This document shows positions 1 through 8,853 of a DNA stretch of 64,000 bases, in pieces. The notes under the pieces were generated by a model, which had not been told where the DNA came from, did not search any database, and was given only the letters and a program-made list of their open reading frames with translations. The DNA is taken from positions 1 to 64,000 of the forward strand of contig JAVJRN010000072.1 in NCBI GenBank assembly GCA_040218415.1. Direction: 5' to 3'. This DNA comes from JAVJRN01 sp040218415. Its GTDB lineage: Bacteria > Bacteroidota > Bacteroidia > Cytophagales > Cyclobacteriaceae. The position numbers and the translations under genes were made by a program. Position 1 is the stretch's first letter; the number at the start of each line of letters is the position of its first letter.

Positions 1-126
1 TCGCTGATCAAGTTGGTGAACTCTGGTCGGCTGACAGGAGAAGAGCGTGATCTCAAAATAGTACAACTCAATTTATTTGCTCTCAAGGAGGGGGGTGTTT
101 TTAGAAACTCAGGAAAATCACCTTAA
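1..126 (+). CDS. C-terminal fragment of an unidentified protein (5' end outside window)
   Basis: Only frame 1 stays open from the window edge, giving 41 residues that end in NSGKSP and a TAA at 124-126. The other two forward frames hit stops within the first 50 bases. A strong hairpin with a T-run follows at 193-230, which fits the end of a transcript. The tail contains a short helical-looking segment (EERDLKIVQLNLFALKE) but no motif I recognise, so no function is proposed. Confidence 0.45.
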   Translation, partial: SLIKLVNSGRLTGEERDLKIVQLNLFALKEGGVFRNSGKSP

Positions 127-192
127 TTTTAAAGCTAGAGCTACTTTTTGTCAAAATTTGGGTTATGTCGGATGTCAGTAGATTATTATTAT

Positions 193-230
193 AAAAAAGA
201 GGTTTACCTTTTTGGGACGCCTCTTTTTTT
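193..230. terminator. Bidirectional rho-independent terminator
   Basis: The arms AAGAGG and CCTCTT enclose a loop of about 18 bases, with an A-run before and a run of seven T after. It sits between the gene fragment ending at 126 (+) and the peroxiredoxin ending at 236 (-), so it can stop both transcripts. Confidence 0.7.
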
Positions 231-235
231 CTTCT

Positions 236-874
236 TTATAAATTTGGTTGTGGTGTTGTTCTTAGATAAGGTTTGATTTTTTTGTGACCTTTTGGGAAAA
301 GAGTAGGAATTTCTTCATCTTTTACTGCCGGAGAAATAACTGTATCATCACCATTTTCCCAGTTTGCTGGTGTAGCAACTTTATGATAGGCTGTTAATTG
401 TAACGAATCTACAACTCTCAATAATTCATTAAAATTACGTCCAGTTGAAGCAGGATAAACAATAATTAATTTGATTTTTTTATCAGGAGAAATAATGAAA
501 ACAGATCTTACTGTTAGTTGATTATCCGCATTAGGATGAATCATGTCGTAAAGTTCTGCAACCTTTTTATCTTCATCAGCAATTATCGGAAAATTCATTT
601 CCGTATCCTGAGTTTCGTTAATATCTTTTATCCAGCCTTTATGAGATTCTAAACCATCAACACTCAATGCTACAACTTTCACATTTCTTTTGTCAAAGTC
701 AGCTTTTATCTTAGAAACTGCGCCTAATTCGGTAGTACATACGGGTGTGTAATCTGCTGGATGCGAAAATAATATACCCCATTGGTCACCTAGCCATTCA
801 TGGAAGCTGATTTCACCTTCTGTAGACTGAACTTTGAAATCTGGAGCAGTATCTCCTAATCTTAATGTTGCCAT
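236..874 (-). CDS. 1-Cys peroxiredoxin (Prx6 family)
   Basis: A 212-residue peroxiredoxin that would reduce hydrogen peroxide and organic hydroperoxides in the cytoplasm. The peroxidatic cysteine lies in PVCTTE near residue 46, preceded by FSHPADYTP, the classic Prx6 active-site context. The start is ATLRLGDTAPDF, a standard family N-terminus, so the ATG at 874 is well supported. The length and the C-terminal arm (PANWENGDDTVISP near residue 168) match the Prx6 group rather than AhpC or BCP. No resolving cysteine is seen, so an external thiol reductant is expected. It is a single-gene unit ending at a shared terminator. Family call is firm; physiological substrate is inference. Confidence 0.93.
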   Translation of the reverse strand: MATLRLGDTAPDFKVQSTEGEISFHEWLGDQWGILFSHPADYTPVCTTELGAVSKIKADFDKRNVKVVALSVDGLESHKGWIKDINETQDTEMNFPIIADEDKKVAELYDMIHPNADNQLTVRSVFIISPDKKIKLIIVYPASTGRNFNELLRVVDSLQLTAYHKVATPANWENGDDTVISPAVKDEEIPTLFPKGHKKIKPYLRTTPQPNL

Positions 875-1083
875 AATTTTATAAACGTTTATTTGTTCTT
901 AAAATCAACGGTTGCCGATTGAAAATAGTTTTTACAAAGGTTAATATTCAAATATTTCTAAATCAAGAGTTAATTTCCTCTAACAAATTGTAGGTGTATT
1001 AATTGAAAGTTTACTATTCATAAAAGCTAATATGAATAGATAAGAGCTCTTATGAGTCACTGGAAACCAATAAAAATTAACAC

Positions 1084-1091
1084 TATTTTTG
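1084..1091 (+). promoter_or_regulatory. Possible Bacteroidota -7 promoter element
   Basis: TATTTTTG fits TAnnTTTG but lies only 4 bases before the ATG at 1096, implying a leaderless transcript. No TTG is seen at the -33 position, so support is weak. Confidence 0.3.
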
Positions 1092-1095
1092 CACC

Positions 1096-3261
1096 ATGCC
1101 TATTGAAGTATTATTAATAACGCCTCCCTTTACCCAGCTGAATACTCCCTATCCTGCTACTGCCTATATCAAAGGTTTTCTAAAAACCATTGGCACTAGT
1201 AGTTTTCAGTGCGATTTGGGAATTGAAATAATACTAAAATTATTTTCCAAAAAGCAATTAGCTCAAATATTTGCAGTTCAACCAAAAAAATGCTCTAAGA
1301 ATTCGTCACGAATTTATGCTTTACGTGCAGATTATATTGAATCGATAAATCCGGTAATAAGATTTTTGCAAAACAAAAACCCTACGCTGGCCTATCAAAT
1401 ATCGCAAGAAGATTTTTTACCCAGAGCATCTCGCTTTGATCAGTTAGATGAGTTAGAATGGGCCTTTGGAACCATGGGAATTCATGATAAGGCGCGGTAT
1501 TTATCTACATTGTATCTCGAAGACCTGGGAGATTATATTAAAGAAAATGTCGATGCACATTTCGGATTTTCGCGATATGCAGAGCGCTTAGGAATGTCAG
1601 CCACTACATTTGATGACTTAAATGATCATTTAGCTAAGCCTTTAGGCATGATAGATCTAATATCAGTCGAGCTATTAGAATCGTATATACTAAAATATAA
1701 TCCGGCTGTCATCGGTCTTTCGGTTCCGTTCCCAGGTAATTTGTTCGGCGCTTTACGTATTGGTCAATTTGTAAAAGAGCATTATCCTTCAATTAAAGTG
1801 ATCATGGGTGGCGGCTATCCTAATACAGAATTACGTTCATTAAGTGATCCTCGAATATTCAATTATATTGACTTTATTACTTTAGATGACGGTGAGCGAC
1901 CTTTAGTCTGTCTATTAGAATACCTAGAGGGTAAAAGGAATGTCAATGATCTGAAGAGAACTTTTATATTAGAGGATGGATCTGTTTACTATTCTAATGG
2001 AGATAAAGATTCGGATATCTCATATAGCGATTCAGGAACTCCAAACTATGAAGGGCTAAAACTCACAGAATATTTGTCTGTCATAGAAGTAACCAATCCA
2101 ATGCATCGATTGTGGAGTGATGGTCGATGGAATAAGTTGACGATGGCTCACGGTTGTTATTGGAAAAAATGTTCCTTTTGTGATATTTCTCTTGATTATA
2201 TTAGAAATTATCAACCAGTAAGTGCAGAAATGTTGTGTGATCGCATGGAGGAAATGATCGATCAGACCGGCGAAACTGGATTTCATTTTGTTGATGAAGC
2301 CGCTCCACCAGCTTTGATGCGTGAGCTTGCTTTAGAGATTTTAAAGCGAAAGTTAGCGGTTACTTGGTGGACAAATATTCGTTTTGAAGAGAGGTTCACC
2401 GCCGATTTATGTGTTTTATTGAAATCATCAGGCTGCATTGCCGTATCAGGTGGATTGGAAGTAGCTTCTGATCGATTACTCGAGAAAATGAAAAAGGGAA
2501 TATCCGTTGCAAGGGTCGCAAGGGTTTCCAGAAATTTTACCGATGCGGGAATCATGGTGCATGCCTATTTGATGTATGGTTTTCCAACTCAAACAGCACA
2601 AGAGACAATTGACTCCTTAGAAATGGTAAGGCAGTTGTTTTATCATGGTGTGGTACAATCTGGTTTCTGGCATCTTTTTGCTATGACTGCCCATAGTCCT
2701 GTTGGGTTGAATCCAGAAGACTTTGGTGTGAAAAAAGTAGGTCCGTCATTAGGAACATTTGCCAATAATGATTTGATTCACGACGATCCTGATGGCGCAG
2801 AACATGAGCTCTTTGGCGAAGGCTTACGAAAAGCCTTGTTCAATTATATGCATGGCTTATGTTTTGATTATGACTTGCAGGAATGGTTTGATTTTCAAGT
2901 TCCAAAAACCAGTATTAATCCATTTGAAATAGAGATTGCTTTGGCGCAAAAGGATTCATCTATTGTTAAGGGAAATAAATTAGTGGTATGGAACAGTTCT
3001 TTACCCGAAAAACGCGTATTCAAGACGAAGAAAAAGAAGCCGATGCTTGCGCTAACATTTCAATCAAAATTAGGAGAAATCGAAATCAGTGCGCCACTTG
3101 ATGAGGGGCAATGGTGGTACGATCATTTTGGTTTATTTGAAGTTGACTCACGTTCTACCTATGAATCTATCGATCGGAAATTTGAAACACTTTTCGGTAA
3201 ATCGATTGTAAAAAGTCAGGTATGGAGGGCTTTGAAAAAAGAAGGTCTTTTAGTCGTCTGA
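1096..3261 (+). CDS. B12-binding-type radical SAM protein
   Basis: A 721-residue protein. Residues about 1-300 look like a cobalamin-binding Rossmann domain (LLITPPFTQLN at the N-terminus, PAVIGLSVPFPGN and IKVIMGGGYPNTE in the middle) but lack the DxHxxG motif, so any B12 would bind base-off. The radical SAM core begins near residue 350 with three cysteines at 354, 359 and 362 (GCYWKKCSFC), a CX4CX2C spacing rather than the canonical CX3CX2C. A tail of about 170 residues ends in a short wHTH-like segment. The substrate is unknown. It stands alone and its stop lies 2 bases from the stop of the convergent peptidase gene. Class assignment is solid; reaction is unknown. Confidence 0.85.
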   Translation: MPIEVLLITPPFTQLNTPYPATAYIKGFLKTIGTSSFQCDLGIEIILKLFSKKQLAQIFAVQPKKCSKNSSRIYALRADYIESINPVIRFLQNKNPTLAYQISQEDFLPRASRFDQLDELEWAFGTMGIHDKARYLSTLYLEDLGDYIKENVDAHFGFSRYAERLGMSATTFDDLNDHLAKPLGMIDLISVELLESYILKYNPAVIGLSVPFPGNLFGALRIGQFVKEHYPSIKVIMGGGYPNTELRSLSDPRIFNYIDFITLDDGERPLVCLLEYLEGKRNVNDLKRTFILEDGSVYYSNGDKDSDISYSDSGTPNYEGLKLTEYLSVIEVTNPMHRLWSDGRWNKLTMAHGCYWKKCSFCDISLDYIRNYQPVSAEMLCDRMEEMIDQTGETGFHFVDEAAPPALMRELALEILKRKLAVTWWTNIRFEERFTADLCVLLKSSGCIAVSGGLEVASDRLLEKMKKGISVARVARVSRNFTDAGIMVHAYLMYGFPTQTAQETIDSLEMVRQLFYHGVVQSGFWHLFAMTAHSPVGLNPEDFGVKKVGPSLGTFANNDLIHDDPDGAEHELFGEGLRKALFNYMHGLCFDYDLQEWFDFQVPKTSINPFEIEIALAQKDSSIVKGNKLVVWNSSLPEKRVFKTKKKKPMLALTFQSKLGEIEISAPLDEGQWWYDHFGLFEVDSRSTYESIDRKFETLFGKSIVKSQVWRALKKEGLLVV

Positions 3262-3263
3262 GG

Positions 3264-5447
3264 TCACCAGAACACAACTCCTAGTTGATCAAAAAGGAAA
3301 TAGTATTTATAGAGAAGCTGATTGGTAAAAGCGGTTCGAGTTAAAGCACCGCTATGGCCGGTTCCTTCAGTTAAAAACAGATGGTATAAACCTTTTGTGT
3401 CCGCGTTATTTTGAAGTTGTGCGATAAACTTATAGGAATGCATAGGAACTACACGGTCATCATCAGTGCCCGTCATCAATAGTGTGTTTGGATAAAGTTG
3501 ACCTTTTTCAATATTATGTAAGGGAGAATAGCTTTTTAAATTTAAAAGCTCCAAACTGTCAGTTACACTCCCAAATTCTTTAATATTTATGCTTGCCAGA
3601 CCTGCAGTATACTTCCCAAAACGAAGCATGTCGAGTGCACCAGCTTCAATTATTGCCGCTTTGAACAATTTAGGTCTTTGGGTAATCGCTGCTCCTACGA
3701 GTAGTCCGCCGTGCGAACCTCCGTTTAAAGCTATTTTAGAAGGGTTTGTGTATTTTTTGGCGATAAGGAATTCTGCAGCACTGATAAAATCATCAATCGC
3801 ATTCTGCTTTTTTAGGCCTCTGCCAGCTGTTCCCCAATCTTCCCCTTCAGCGCCACCTCCACGAATATTCGGAATGGCTAAGATACCTCCATGGAGTAGC
3901 CACAAAGCTTGTGATTGGTCGAAATCAGGTTCAACAGTTATACCATAACCGCCATAACCATATATCAAAATAGGATTTTCACCATTTAGCTCAATGTCTT
4001 TTCTACTTGTCAAATACATGGAAATAATTGTGCTGTCTTTTGAATAGTAGCTTACATATTTAGTCTCTAAGTCTGTCGCCTTATATGGAGTGTAGACTTT
4101 ATTGATGGGTTCGAAGTTTAAATTCATTAAATCTAACTTGTACCAAAGGGTTGGATGGTAGAATGATTTCAATCCAAAGTTTGTTGTTTTGGCGCTGCTG
4201 TCATCTTCATAAAATCCAATGACTTTTTTTCCAACAGGGAAATCTATGGTCTTTAAGAGGCGTCCGTTGAGATTATAAATTTTTGCGATATTTTGCCCAT
4301 TCTGAAGGTGTATCCCGACTATTTTGTCTTTTCCAAGTCGTGTTATTGATTTCAGTGGCAATCCAACATCTTTAGTAAGCTCAACGAGTGCATTTGATTT
4401 ATTTATGTCGCACATTAAAATTTTACCATTAGGAGCATTCCAATTGGTATATAATAGTGCGGTATCACCAATAAACTGACGGAGAGAAAATGTGTATTCG
4501 GAAGGTTTGGGGATGGTAAGAAAATTTTTAAAATAAAGAGATTGTCCATTTTGTGGAACAGCATAGGCCACTGCACCATATTCCTTCCCTCGTGACCGGA
4601 TAGTGTGTGCTAAATAAAGCTTATCATTTAACTTCCCGAAACTGAAGCTTGTTGAACCTGTGGTGTCTGAATTTTGATATAGTTTTTGATCAATGGATTG
4701 CTGCTCACCTATTTTGTGAAAAAACAAAGTCTGACCTTTGGCTCTATCCAATAACTCTCTCCCCTTGGTTGGCGCTTCATAAGCATCATAATATAAGCCA
4801 GCATCATCCCAAACAATGTTACTTCCGACACGGAGGTATAAAAGTTTATCCTGAAGTTGAGTGCCTTTTATCAGATCATAAAACATGACTTCTCGCCAGT
4901 CGGTACCATTCCTGATGATCATAACGGCCATCAGGTTTTGATTTTCGTTTAAAAAACGTTGACCGATCAACACGTTTTCACCTTTATGTTTTCTCAGCTT
5001 TTTTGCATCTATTAGCGTAATGAAATTTCCCAGATCATTTTTTCGAAATTGAAGGTTTCTGGTTTCGCTATCATTTGGATAGTCATATCGAAATTCCCAC
5101 AAATCTTCATTTGATTTGTCTTCCTCTTCAATATTATCTTGATTCTCTGATTTTGAATCGGAATAGATGCTGGCTATTTGTGCGAGTAATGTTGATCTTC
5201 TTACTTGCTGTCGATCGAGCTTATCGGTCAAAGATTTTTGTTTTTCTAGCCACAAGCTTAATCTAGGGTCGTTCGGGTTCTCCATCCATTGATAAGGATC
5301 GAATATTGAATCTCCGAAATAAGCATCAAAAATACTATCGATAGGTGCAGGAGGATAATCAAATGTTTTCTGACCGATGGCCGAGGAAACTGAAGAGAGA
5401 AAAAGGAACAGGCTACAGAAAAGCCTAAGTAGCATTGATAAGTTCAA
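3264..5447 (-). CDS. Secreted prolyl oligopeptidase family serine peptidase (S9)
   Basis: A 727-residue protein with an N-terminal signal peptide (hydrophobic stretch about residues 5-25), so probably periplasmic. Residues about 30-430 match the S9 N-terminal segment and beta-propeller; the rest is the alpha/beta hydrolase domain. The nucleophile is the Ser in NGGSHGG, the Asp is in GTDDDRVVP, and the His is in TEGTGHSG. The family cleaves short peptides, usually after proline. Alone in its transcript; its stop is almost touching that of the radical SAM gene. A second S9 peptidase is encoded at 8854-11025. The substrate range cannot be read from the sequence. Confidence 0.88.
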   Translation of the reverse strand: MNLSMLLRLFCSLFLFLSSVSSAIGQKTFDYPPAPIDSIFDAYFGDSIFDPYQWMENPNDPRLSLWLEKQKSLTDKLDRQQVRRSTLLAQIASIYSDSKSENQDNIEEEDKSNEDLWEFRYDYPNDSETRNLQFRKNDLGNFITLIDAKKLRKHKGENVLIGQRFLNENQNLMAVMIIRNGTDWREVMFYDLIKGTQLQDKLLYLRVGSNIVWDDAGLYYDAYEAPTKGRELLDRAKGQTLFFHKIGEQQSIDQKLYQNSDTTGSTSFSFGKLNDKLYLAHTIRSRGKEYGAVAYAVPQNGQSLYFKNFLTIPKPSEYTFSLRQFIGDTALLYTNWNAPNGKILMCDINKSNALVELTKDVGLPLKSITRLGKDKIVGIHLQNGQNIAKIYNLNGRLLKTIDFPVGKKVIGFYEDDSSAKTTNFGLKSFYHPTLWYKLDLMNLNFEPINKVYTPYKATDLETKYVSYYSKDSTIISMYLTSRKDIELNGENPILIYGYGGYGITVEPDFDQSQALWLLHGGILAIPNIRGGGAEGEDWGTAGRGLKKQNAIDDFISAAEFLIAKKYTNPSKIALNGGSHGGLLVGAAITQRPKLFKAAIIEAGALDMLRFGKYTAGLASINIKEFGSVTDSLELLNLKSYSPLHNIEKGQLYPNTLLMTGTDDDRVVPMHSYKFIAQLQNNADTKGLYHLFLTEGTGHSGALTRTAFTNQLLYKYYFLFDQLGVVFW

Positions 5448-5561
5448 GTGACGCGTTGTTATTTTCTAGGAACAAACATAGCGGAATAGACTAAACTGAC
5501 ATAATAAGATCTTAGAATTCTAATCTTTCTGATTAATTTTCAATTAGGTTAAAATAATCAA

Positions 5562-6779
5562 GTGGCTGCACTGAAAGAATCTTCTGGTTTTACACTATAT
5601 GCGGAGCGTTCAAATCTAAAATGGATCATCCTGTGTGCGTCTATTCTGATTAGTACTACCTCCATCATTTACAGTAATAATCTTGTTAGAAAAATTAGAG
5701 AAAGAGAACGTAAGCAGGTAGATCTTTATGCCAATACTTTAGCTTATTTGGCAAATGAAAATGATGGAATGAATCTAATGCTTATTCTTGAAGAAGTGAT
5801 TCAAGCGAATAATACCATCCCCGTTATATTAACTGATCAGAGTGGAAACCCAGAATTTTTTAAAAATTTACCTAAGGCTGATAATATAGATCTCCCTAAA
5901 AAACGAAGAAAATTTCTACTTGATCAAGTAGCTGAAATGAAAGAAGAAAGAGAACCTATAGTTGTTACTTTATTGGATGATGAAAATAATGTTTTTGGCT
6001 ATAAGTATATTTACTACCGCAATTCATTTTTGCTTACACAGTTACAATATTATCCCTACATACAGTTATCTATTGTAGCTATTTTTGGCCTTATTATTTT
6101 TGCGGTTTTCAATTATTTGAAAGCTGCAGAGCAAAACAGAGTCTGGGTGGGTTTAGCAAAAGAAACTGCTCATCAGCTGGGAACGCCACTATCTTCTTTG
6201 ATGGCTTGGACAGAATATTTCAAAAGCACTTATCCCGACCAACAAGAAATATTCGATGATCTGCAGAAAGATGTGGATCGCTTGGGAATGATCACCGAGC
6301 GATTTTCTAATATTGGTAGTGTGCCGAAGCTGAAAAGAGCCAACGTAGTGGATGTCGTCAGTGAAGTAGTTACTTATCTTGAGAAGCGTATAAGCACAAA
6401 AGTTAAAATGACGTTAGAAGCGTTTCCAAATCCTGATATTTACGCCGACATTAATAATGCGCTGATTGCATGGGTGGTTGAAAATATCATTAAAAATGCC
6501 GTAGACGCTATGGAAGGGAGGGGCAATATTCATGTGAAGATTTTAAGAGTGAGCGATGGTAATATCGCCATTGATATCAAGGATGATGGAAAGGGAATGA
6601 ATAAGTCAAAGGTTAAGCAAATTTTCAAAGCTGGATACACTTCAAAGAAAAGAGGTTGGGGTTTGGGGCTGACTTTAGCAAAACGAATCGTAGAAAATTA
6701 TCATGGAGGAAAAATATTTGTCAAGGCTACAGAGCTCAATAAGGGCACCACATTTCGTGTGGTTTTGAAGGCTAACTAG
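5562..6779 (+). CDS. Membrane sensor histidine kinase
   Basis: A 405-residue kinase. One membrane helix lies at about residues 20-38 and a second at about 166-188, flanking a periplasmic sensor of roughly 125 residues that I do not recognise. The phospho-acceptor His is in AHQLGTPLSSL, a sequence typical of Bacteroidota kinases. The N-box is ENIIKNAVDAM and the ATP-lid glycines are in DDGKGM and RGWGLGL. GTG at 5562 is the only usable start, because a TAA lies four codons upstream and the first ATG downstream would remove the first membrane helix. No response regulator is nearby, so its partner must be elsewhere. Signal sensed is unknown. Confidence 0.85.
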   Translation: MAALKESSGFTLYAERSNLKWIILCASILISTTSIIYSNNLVRKIRERERKQVDLYANTLAYLANENDGMNLMLILEEVIQANNTIPVILTDQSGNPEFFKNLPKADNIDLPKKRRKFLLDQVAEMKEEREPIVVTLLDDENNVFGYKYIYYRNSFLLTQLQYYPYIQLSIVAIFGLIIFAVFNYLKAAEQNRVWVGLAKETAHQLGTPLSSLMAWTEYFKSTYPDQQEIFDDLQKDVDRLGMITERFSNIGSVPKLKRANVVDVVSEVVTYLEKRISTKVKMTLEAFPNPDIYADINNALIAWVVENIIKNAVDAMEGRGNIHVKILRVSDGNIAIDIKDDGKGMNKSKVKQIFKAGYTSKKRGWGLGLTLAKRIVENYHGGKIFVKATELNKGTTFRVVLKAN

Positions 6780-6820
6780 AACGAATTGAAATTCTCCTTT
6801 TACTCTTCGTGTTTTCTGGC

Positions 6821-6828
6821 TAATTTTG
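6821..6828 (+). promoter_or_regulatory. -7 promoter element upstream of atpD
   Basis: TAATTTTG fits the Bacteroidota consensus TAnnTTTG and lies 37 bases before the atpD start, between the kinase stop at 6779 and atpD. A matching TTG -33 box is not seen at the usual spacing. Confidence 0.45.
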
Positions 6829-6865
6829 CATCCGATTTAAGTAAAGCGTATTTAACAAAGTTGTA

Positions 6866-8374
6866 ATGGCTAATAAAGGCAAGATCACCCAAGTAATCGG
6901 TCCAGTTGTGGACATAGCATTTGATGCTGAAGGCTCGAAGCTTCCAAATATATTGGATGCACTTCAAGTAACTAAAAGCGATGGTACTGTAGTAGTTTTA
7001 GAGGTGCAGCAGCACTTAGGAGAGAATACAGTAAGAACTATCGCGATGGACGCGACGGACGGTATGCAGCGTGGAATGGAAGTCACTGATAGTGGTGCTC
7101 CAATTCAAATGCCGATTGGCGACAACATAAAAGGACGACTGTTTAATGTAGTCGGTCAGGCGATTGATGGTATTCCTCAACCAGAGGGGAATAAAGGATT
7201 GCCGATTCATAGACAGCCGCCAAGATTCCAAGACCTTTCCACTTCAACTGAAGTACTTTACACAGGCATCAAAGTAATCGATTTGATTGAACCTTATGCA
7301 AAAGGAGGTAAAATTGGATTGTTTGGTGGAGCTGGAGTTGGTAAAACAGTTTTGATCCAAGAGCTGATCAACAATATCGCGAAAGCATATTCTGGTCTAT
7401 CCGTGTTTGCAGGCGTAGGTGAAAGAACCCGTGAAGGAAACGATTTGCTTAGAGAGATGATCGAAGCTGGTATCGTAAACTACGGAGAAAACTTCAAACA
7501 TTCCATGGAAGAAGGTGGATGGGACTTGTCTAAAGTGACCAAAGAAGACTTATTGGAATCAAAAGCAACATTTGTATTTGGTCAAATGAATGAGCCTCCT
7601 GGGGCGCGAGCAAGGGTAGCACTTTCAGGATTGACCATTGCAGAATATTTCCGTGACGGAGATGGTACAGGACAAGGGAGAGATATCCTTTTCTTTGTTG
7701 ATAACATATTTAGATTTACTCAAGCAGGTTCTGAGGTATCAGCGCTATTAGGTCGTATGCCATCTGCAGTTGGATATCAACCGACTTTGGCGACAGAAAT
7801 GGGTGCAATGCAAGAGCGAATTACTTCAACCAAAAATGGTTCGATTACATCAGTTCAAGCAGTATATGTACCAGCTGATGATTTAACTGACCCTGCACCA
7901 GCAACAACTTTTTCCCATTTGGATGCGACTACAGTGCTTTCAAGAAAAATAGCCGAGCTAGGAATTTATCCAGCGGTGGATCCTCTTGATTCTACTTCAA
8001 GAATATTGAGCGCTGAAGTTTTAGGTAGTGAACATTACAACTGCGCGCAAAGAGTAAAAGAACTTCTACAGAGATATAAAGAACTTCAAGATATTATCGC
8101 CATTTTAGGTATGGATGAATTATCTGATGAAGACAAAGGAGTTGTTCACAGAGCGAGAAGAGTACAAAGATTTTTGTCTCAACCATTTCATGTTGCAGAG
8201 CAATTCACTGGCCTGAAAGGAGTTTTGGTTGACATTAAAGATACGATCAAAGCTTTTAACGCAATTATGGATGGTGAATATGATCATTTGCCTGAAGCAG
8301 CATTTAACTTAGTGGGAACTATCGAAGATGCAGTGGCTAAAGGAGAGAAATTGATGGCTGAAGTAAACGCCTAA
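6866..8374 (+). CDS. atpD: ATP synthase F1 subunit beta
   Basis: A 502-residue catalytic beta subunit of F-type ATP synthase; three copies in F1 make or hydrolyse ATP at the inner membrane. The P-loop is GGAGVGKT near residue 155, followed by the catalytic Glu in GERTREGNDL, the Walker B region FFVDNIFRFTQAG, and ALSGLTIAEYFRD. The ATG at 6866 gives the standard beta N-terminus (KGKITQVIGPVVDIAF). It is followed 2 bases later by atpC. The remaining F0F1 genes are not in the window, so beta and epsilon form a separate unit here, as is common in Bacteroidota. Confidence 0.98.
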   Translation: MANKGKITQVIGPVVDIAFDAEGSKLPNILDALQVTKSDGTVVVLEVQQHLGENTVRTIAMDATDGMQRGMEVTDSGAPIQMPIGDNIKGRLFNVVGQAIDGIPQPEGNKGLPIHRQPPRFQDLSTSTEVLYTGIKVIDLIEPYAKGGKIGLFGGAGVGKTVLIQELINNIAKAYSGLSVFAGVGERTREGNDLLREMIEAGIVNYGENFKHSMEEGGWDLSKVTKEDLLESKATFVFGQMNEPPGARARVALSGLTIAEYFRDGDGTGQGRDILFFVDNIFRFTQAGSEVSALLGRMPSAVGYQPTLATEMGAMQERITSTKNGSITSVQAVYVPADDLTDPAPATTFSHLDATTVLSRKIAELGIYPAVDPLDSTSRILSAEVLGSEHYNCAQRVKELLQRYKELQDIIAILGMDELSDEDKGVVHRARRVQRFLSQPFHVAEQFTGLKGVLVDIKDTIKAFNAIMDGEYDHLPEAAFNLVGTIEDAVAKGEKLMAEVNA

Positions 8375-8376
8375 TC

Positions 8377-8637
8377 ATGTTTTTAGAAATAGTAACACCA
8401 GAAAATAAAGTTTTTGAAGGAGAAGTGGATAGCGCGATCTTCCCAGGTAGCGATGGTTCATTTCAAGTTTTAAATAGTCACGCGCCCATGATTTCTACTT
8501 TGGGAAAGGGCAGTATGTCTTACGTGAGGTTGGTAGATAAGCGAAAGGAAGAACAGACGATCATGGTTGATGGAGGTGTTGTTGAAGTGCGAAACAATAA
8601 GGTCACTGTTCTTGCTGAAAAAATCATTAAAGAGTAG
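8377..8637 (+). CDS. atpC: ATP synthase F1 subunit epsilon, short form
   Basis: An 86-residue epsilon subunit consisting only of the N-terminal beta-sandwich (starting FLEIVTPENKVFEGEV; GSDGSFQVLNSHAPMIS is the signature). The C-terminal helical hairpin that inhibits ATP hydrolysis in E. coli epsilon (about 139 residues) is absent. Short epsilons occur in this phylum, so it is probably intact and not truncated. Co-transcribed with atpD and followed by a good terminator at 8655-8690. Confidence 0.95.
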   Translation: MFLEIVTPENKVFEGEVDSAIFPGSDGSFQVLNSHAPMISTLGKGSMSYVRLVDKRKEEQTIMVDGGVVEVRNNKVTVLAEKIIKE

Positions 8638-8654
8638 GAAATCATTGAATTTAT

Positions 8655-8690
8655 AAAAAAAGCCATTTACGAAAGTGAATGGCTTTTTTT
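8655..8690 (+). terminator. Rho-independent terminator of atpDC
   Basis: The arms AGCCATTTAC and GTGAATGGCT form a hairpin with a GAAA tetraloop, followed by a T-run and preceded by an A-run. It lies 17 bases after the atpC stop. Confidence 0.85.
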
Positions 8691-8853
8691 ATGACCTTAT
8701 AAATCATTTGGGAATACACTTTTGATTATCAACCTTAAAAGGGAGTACTTATTTCTATTGCTGATCGACATTTCCATAGATGGCTTTATTTGCGAATTAG
8801 GAAAATCATTTTGTTCTAAGGAAATTACCACTTCAAAATAAATCAAGACGAAA

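Noticed and set aside
3589..3948. A 119-residue open frame on the plus strand inside the S9 peptidase gene
   Set aside because: It is antisense to the catalytic domain containing the NGGSHGG motif and has no domain of its own.
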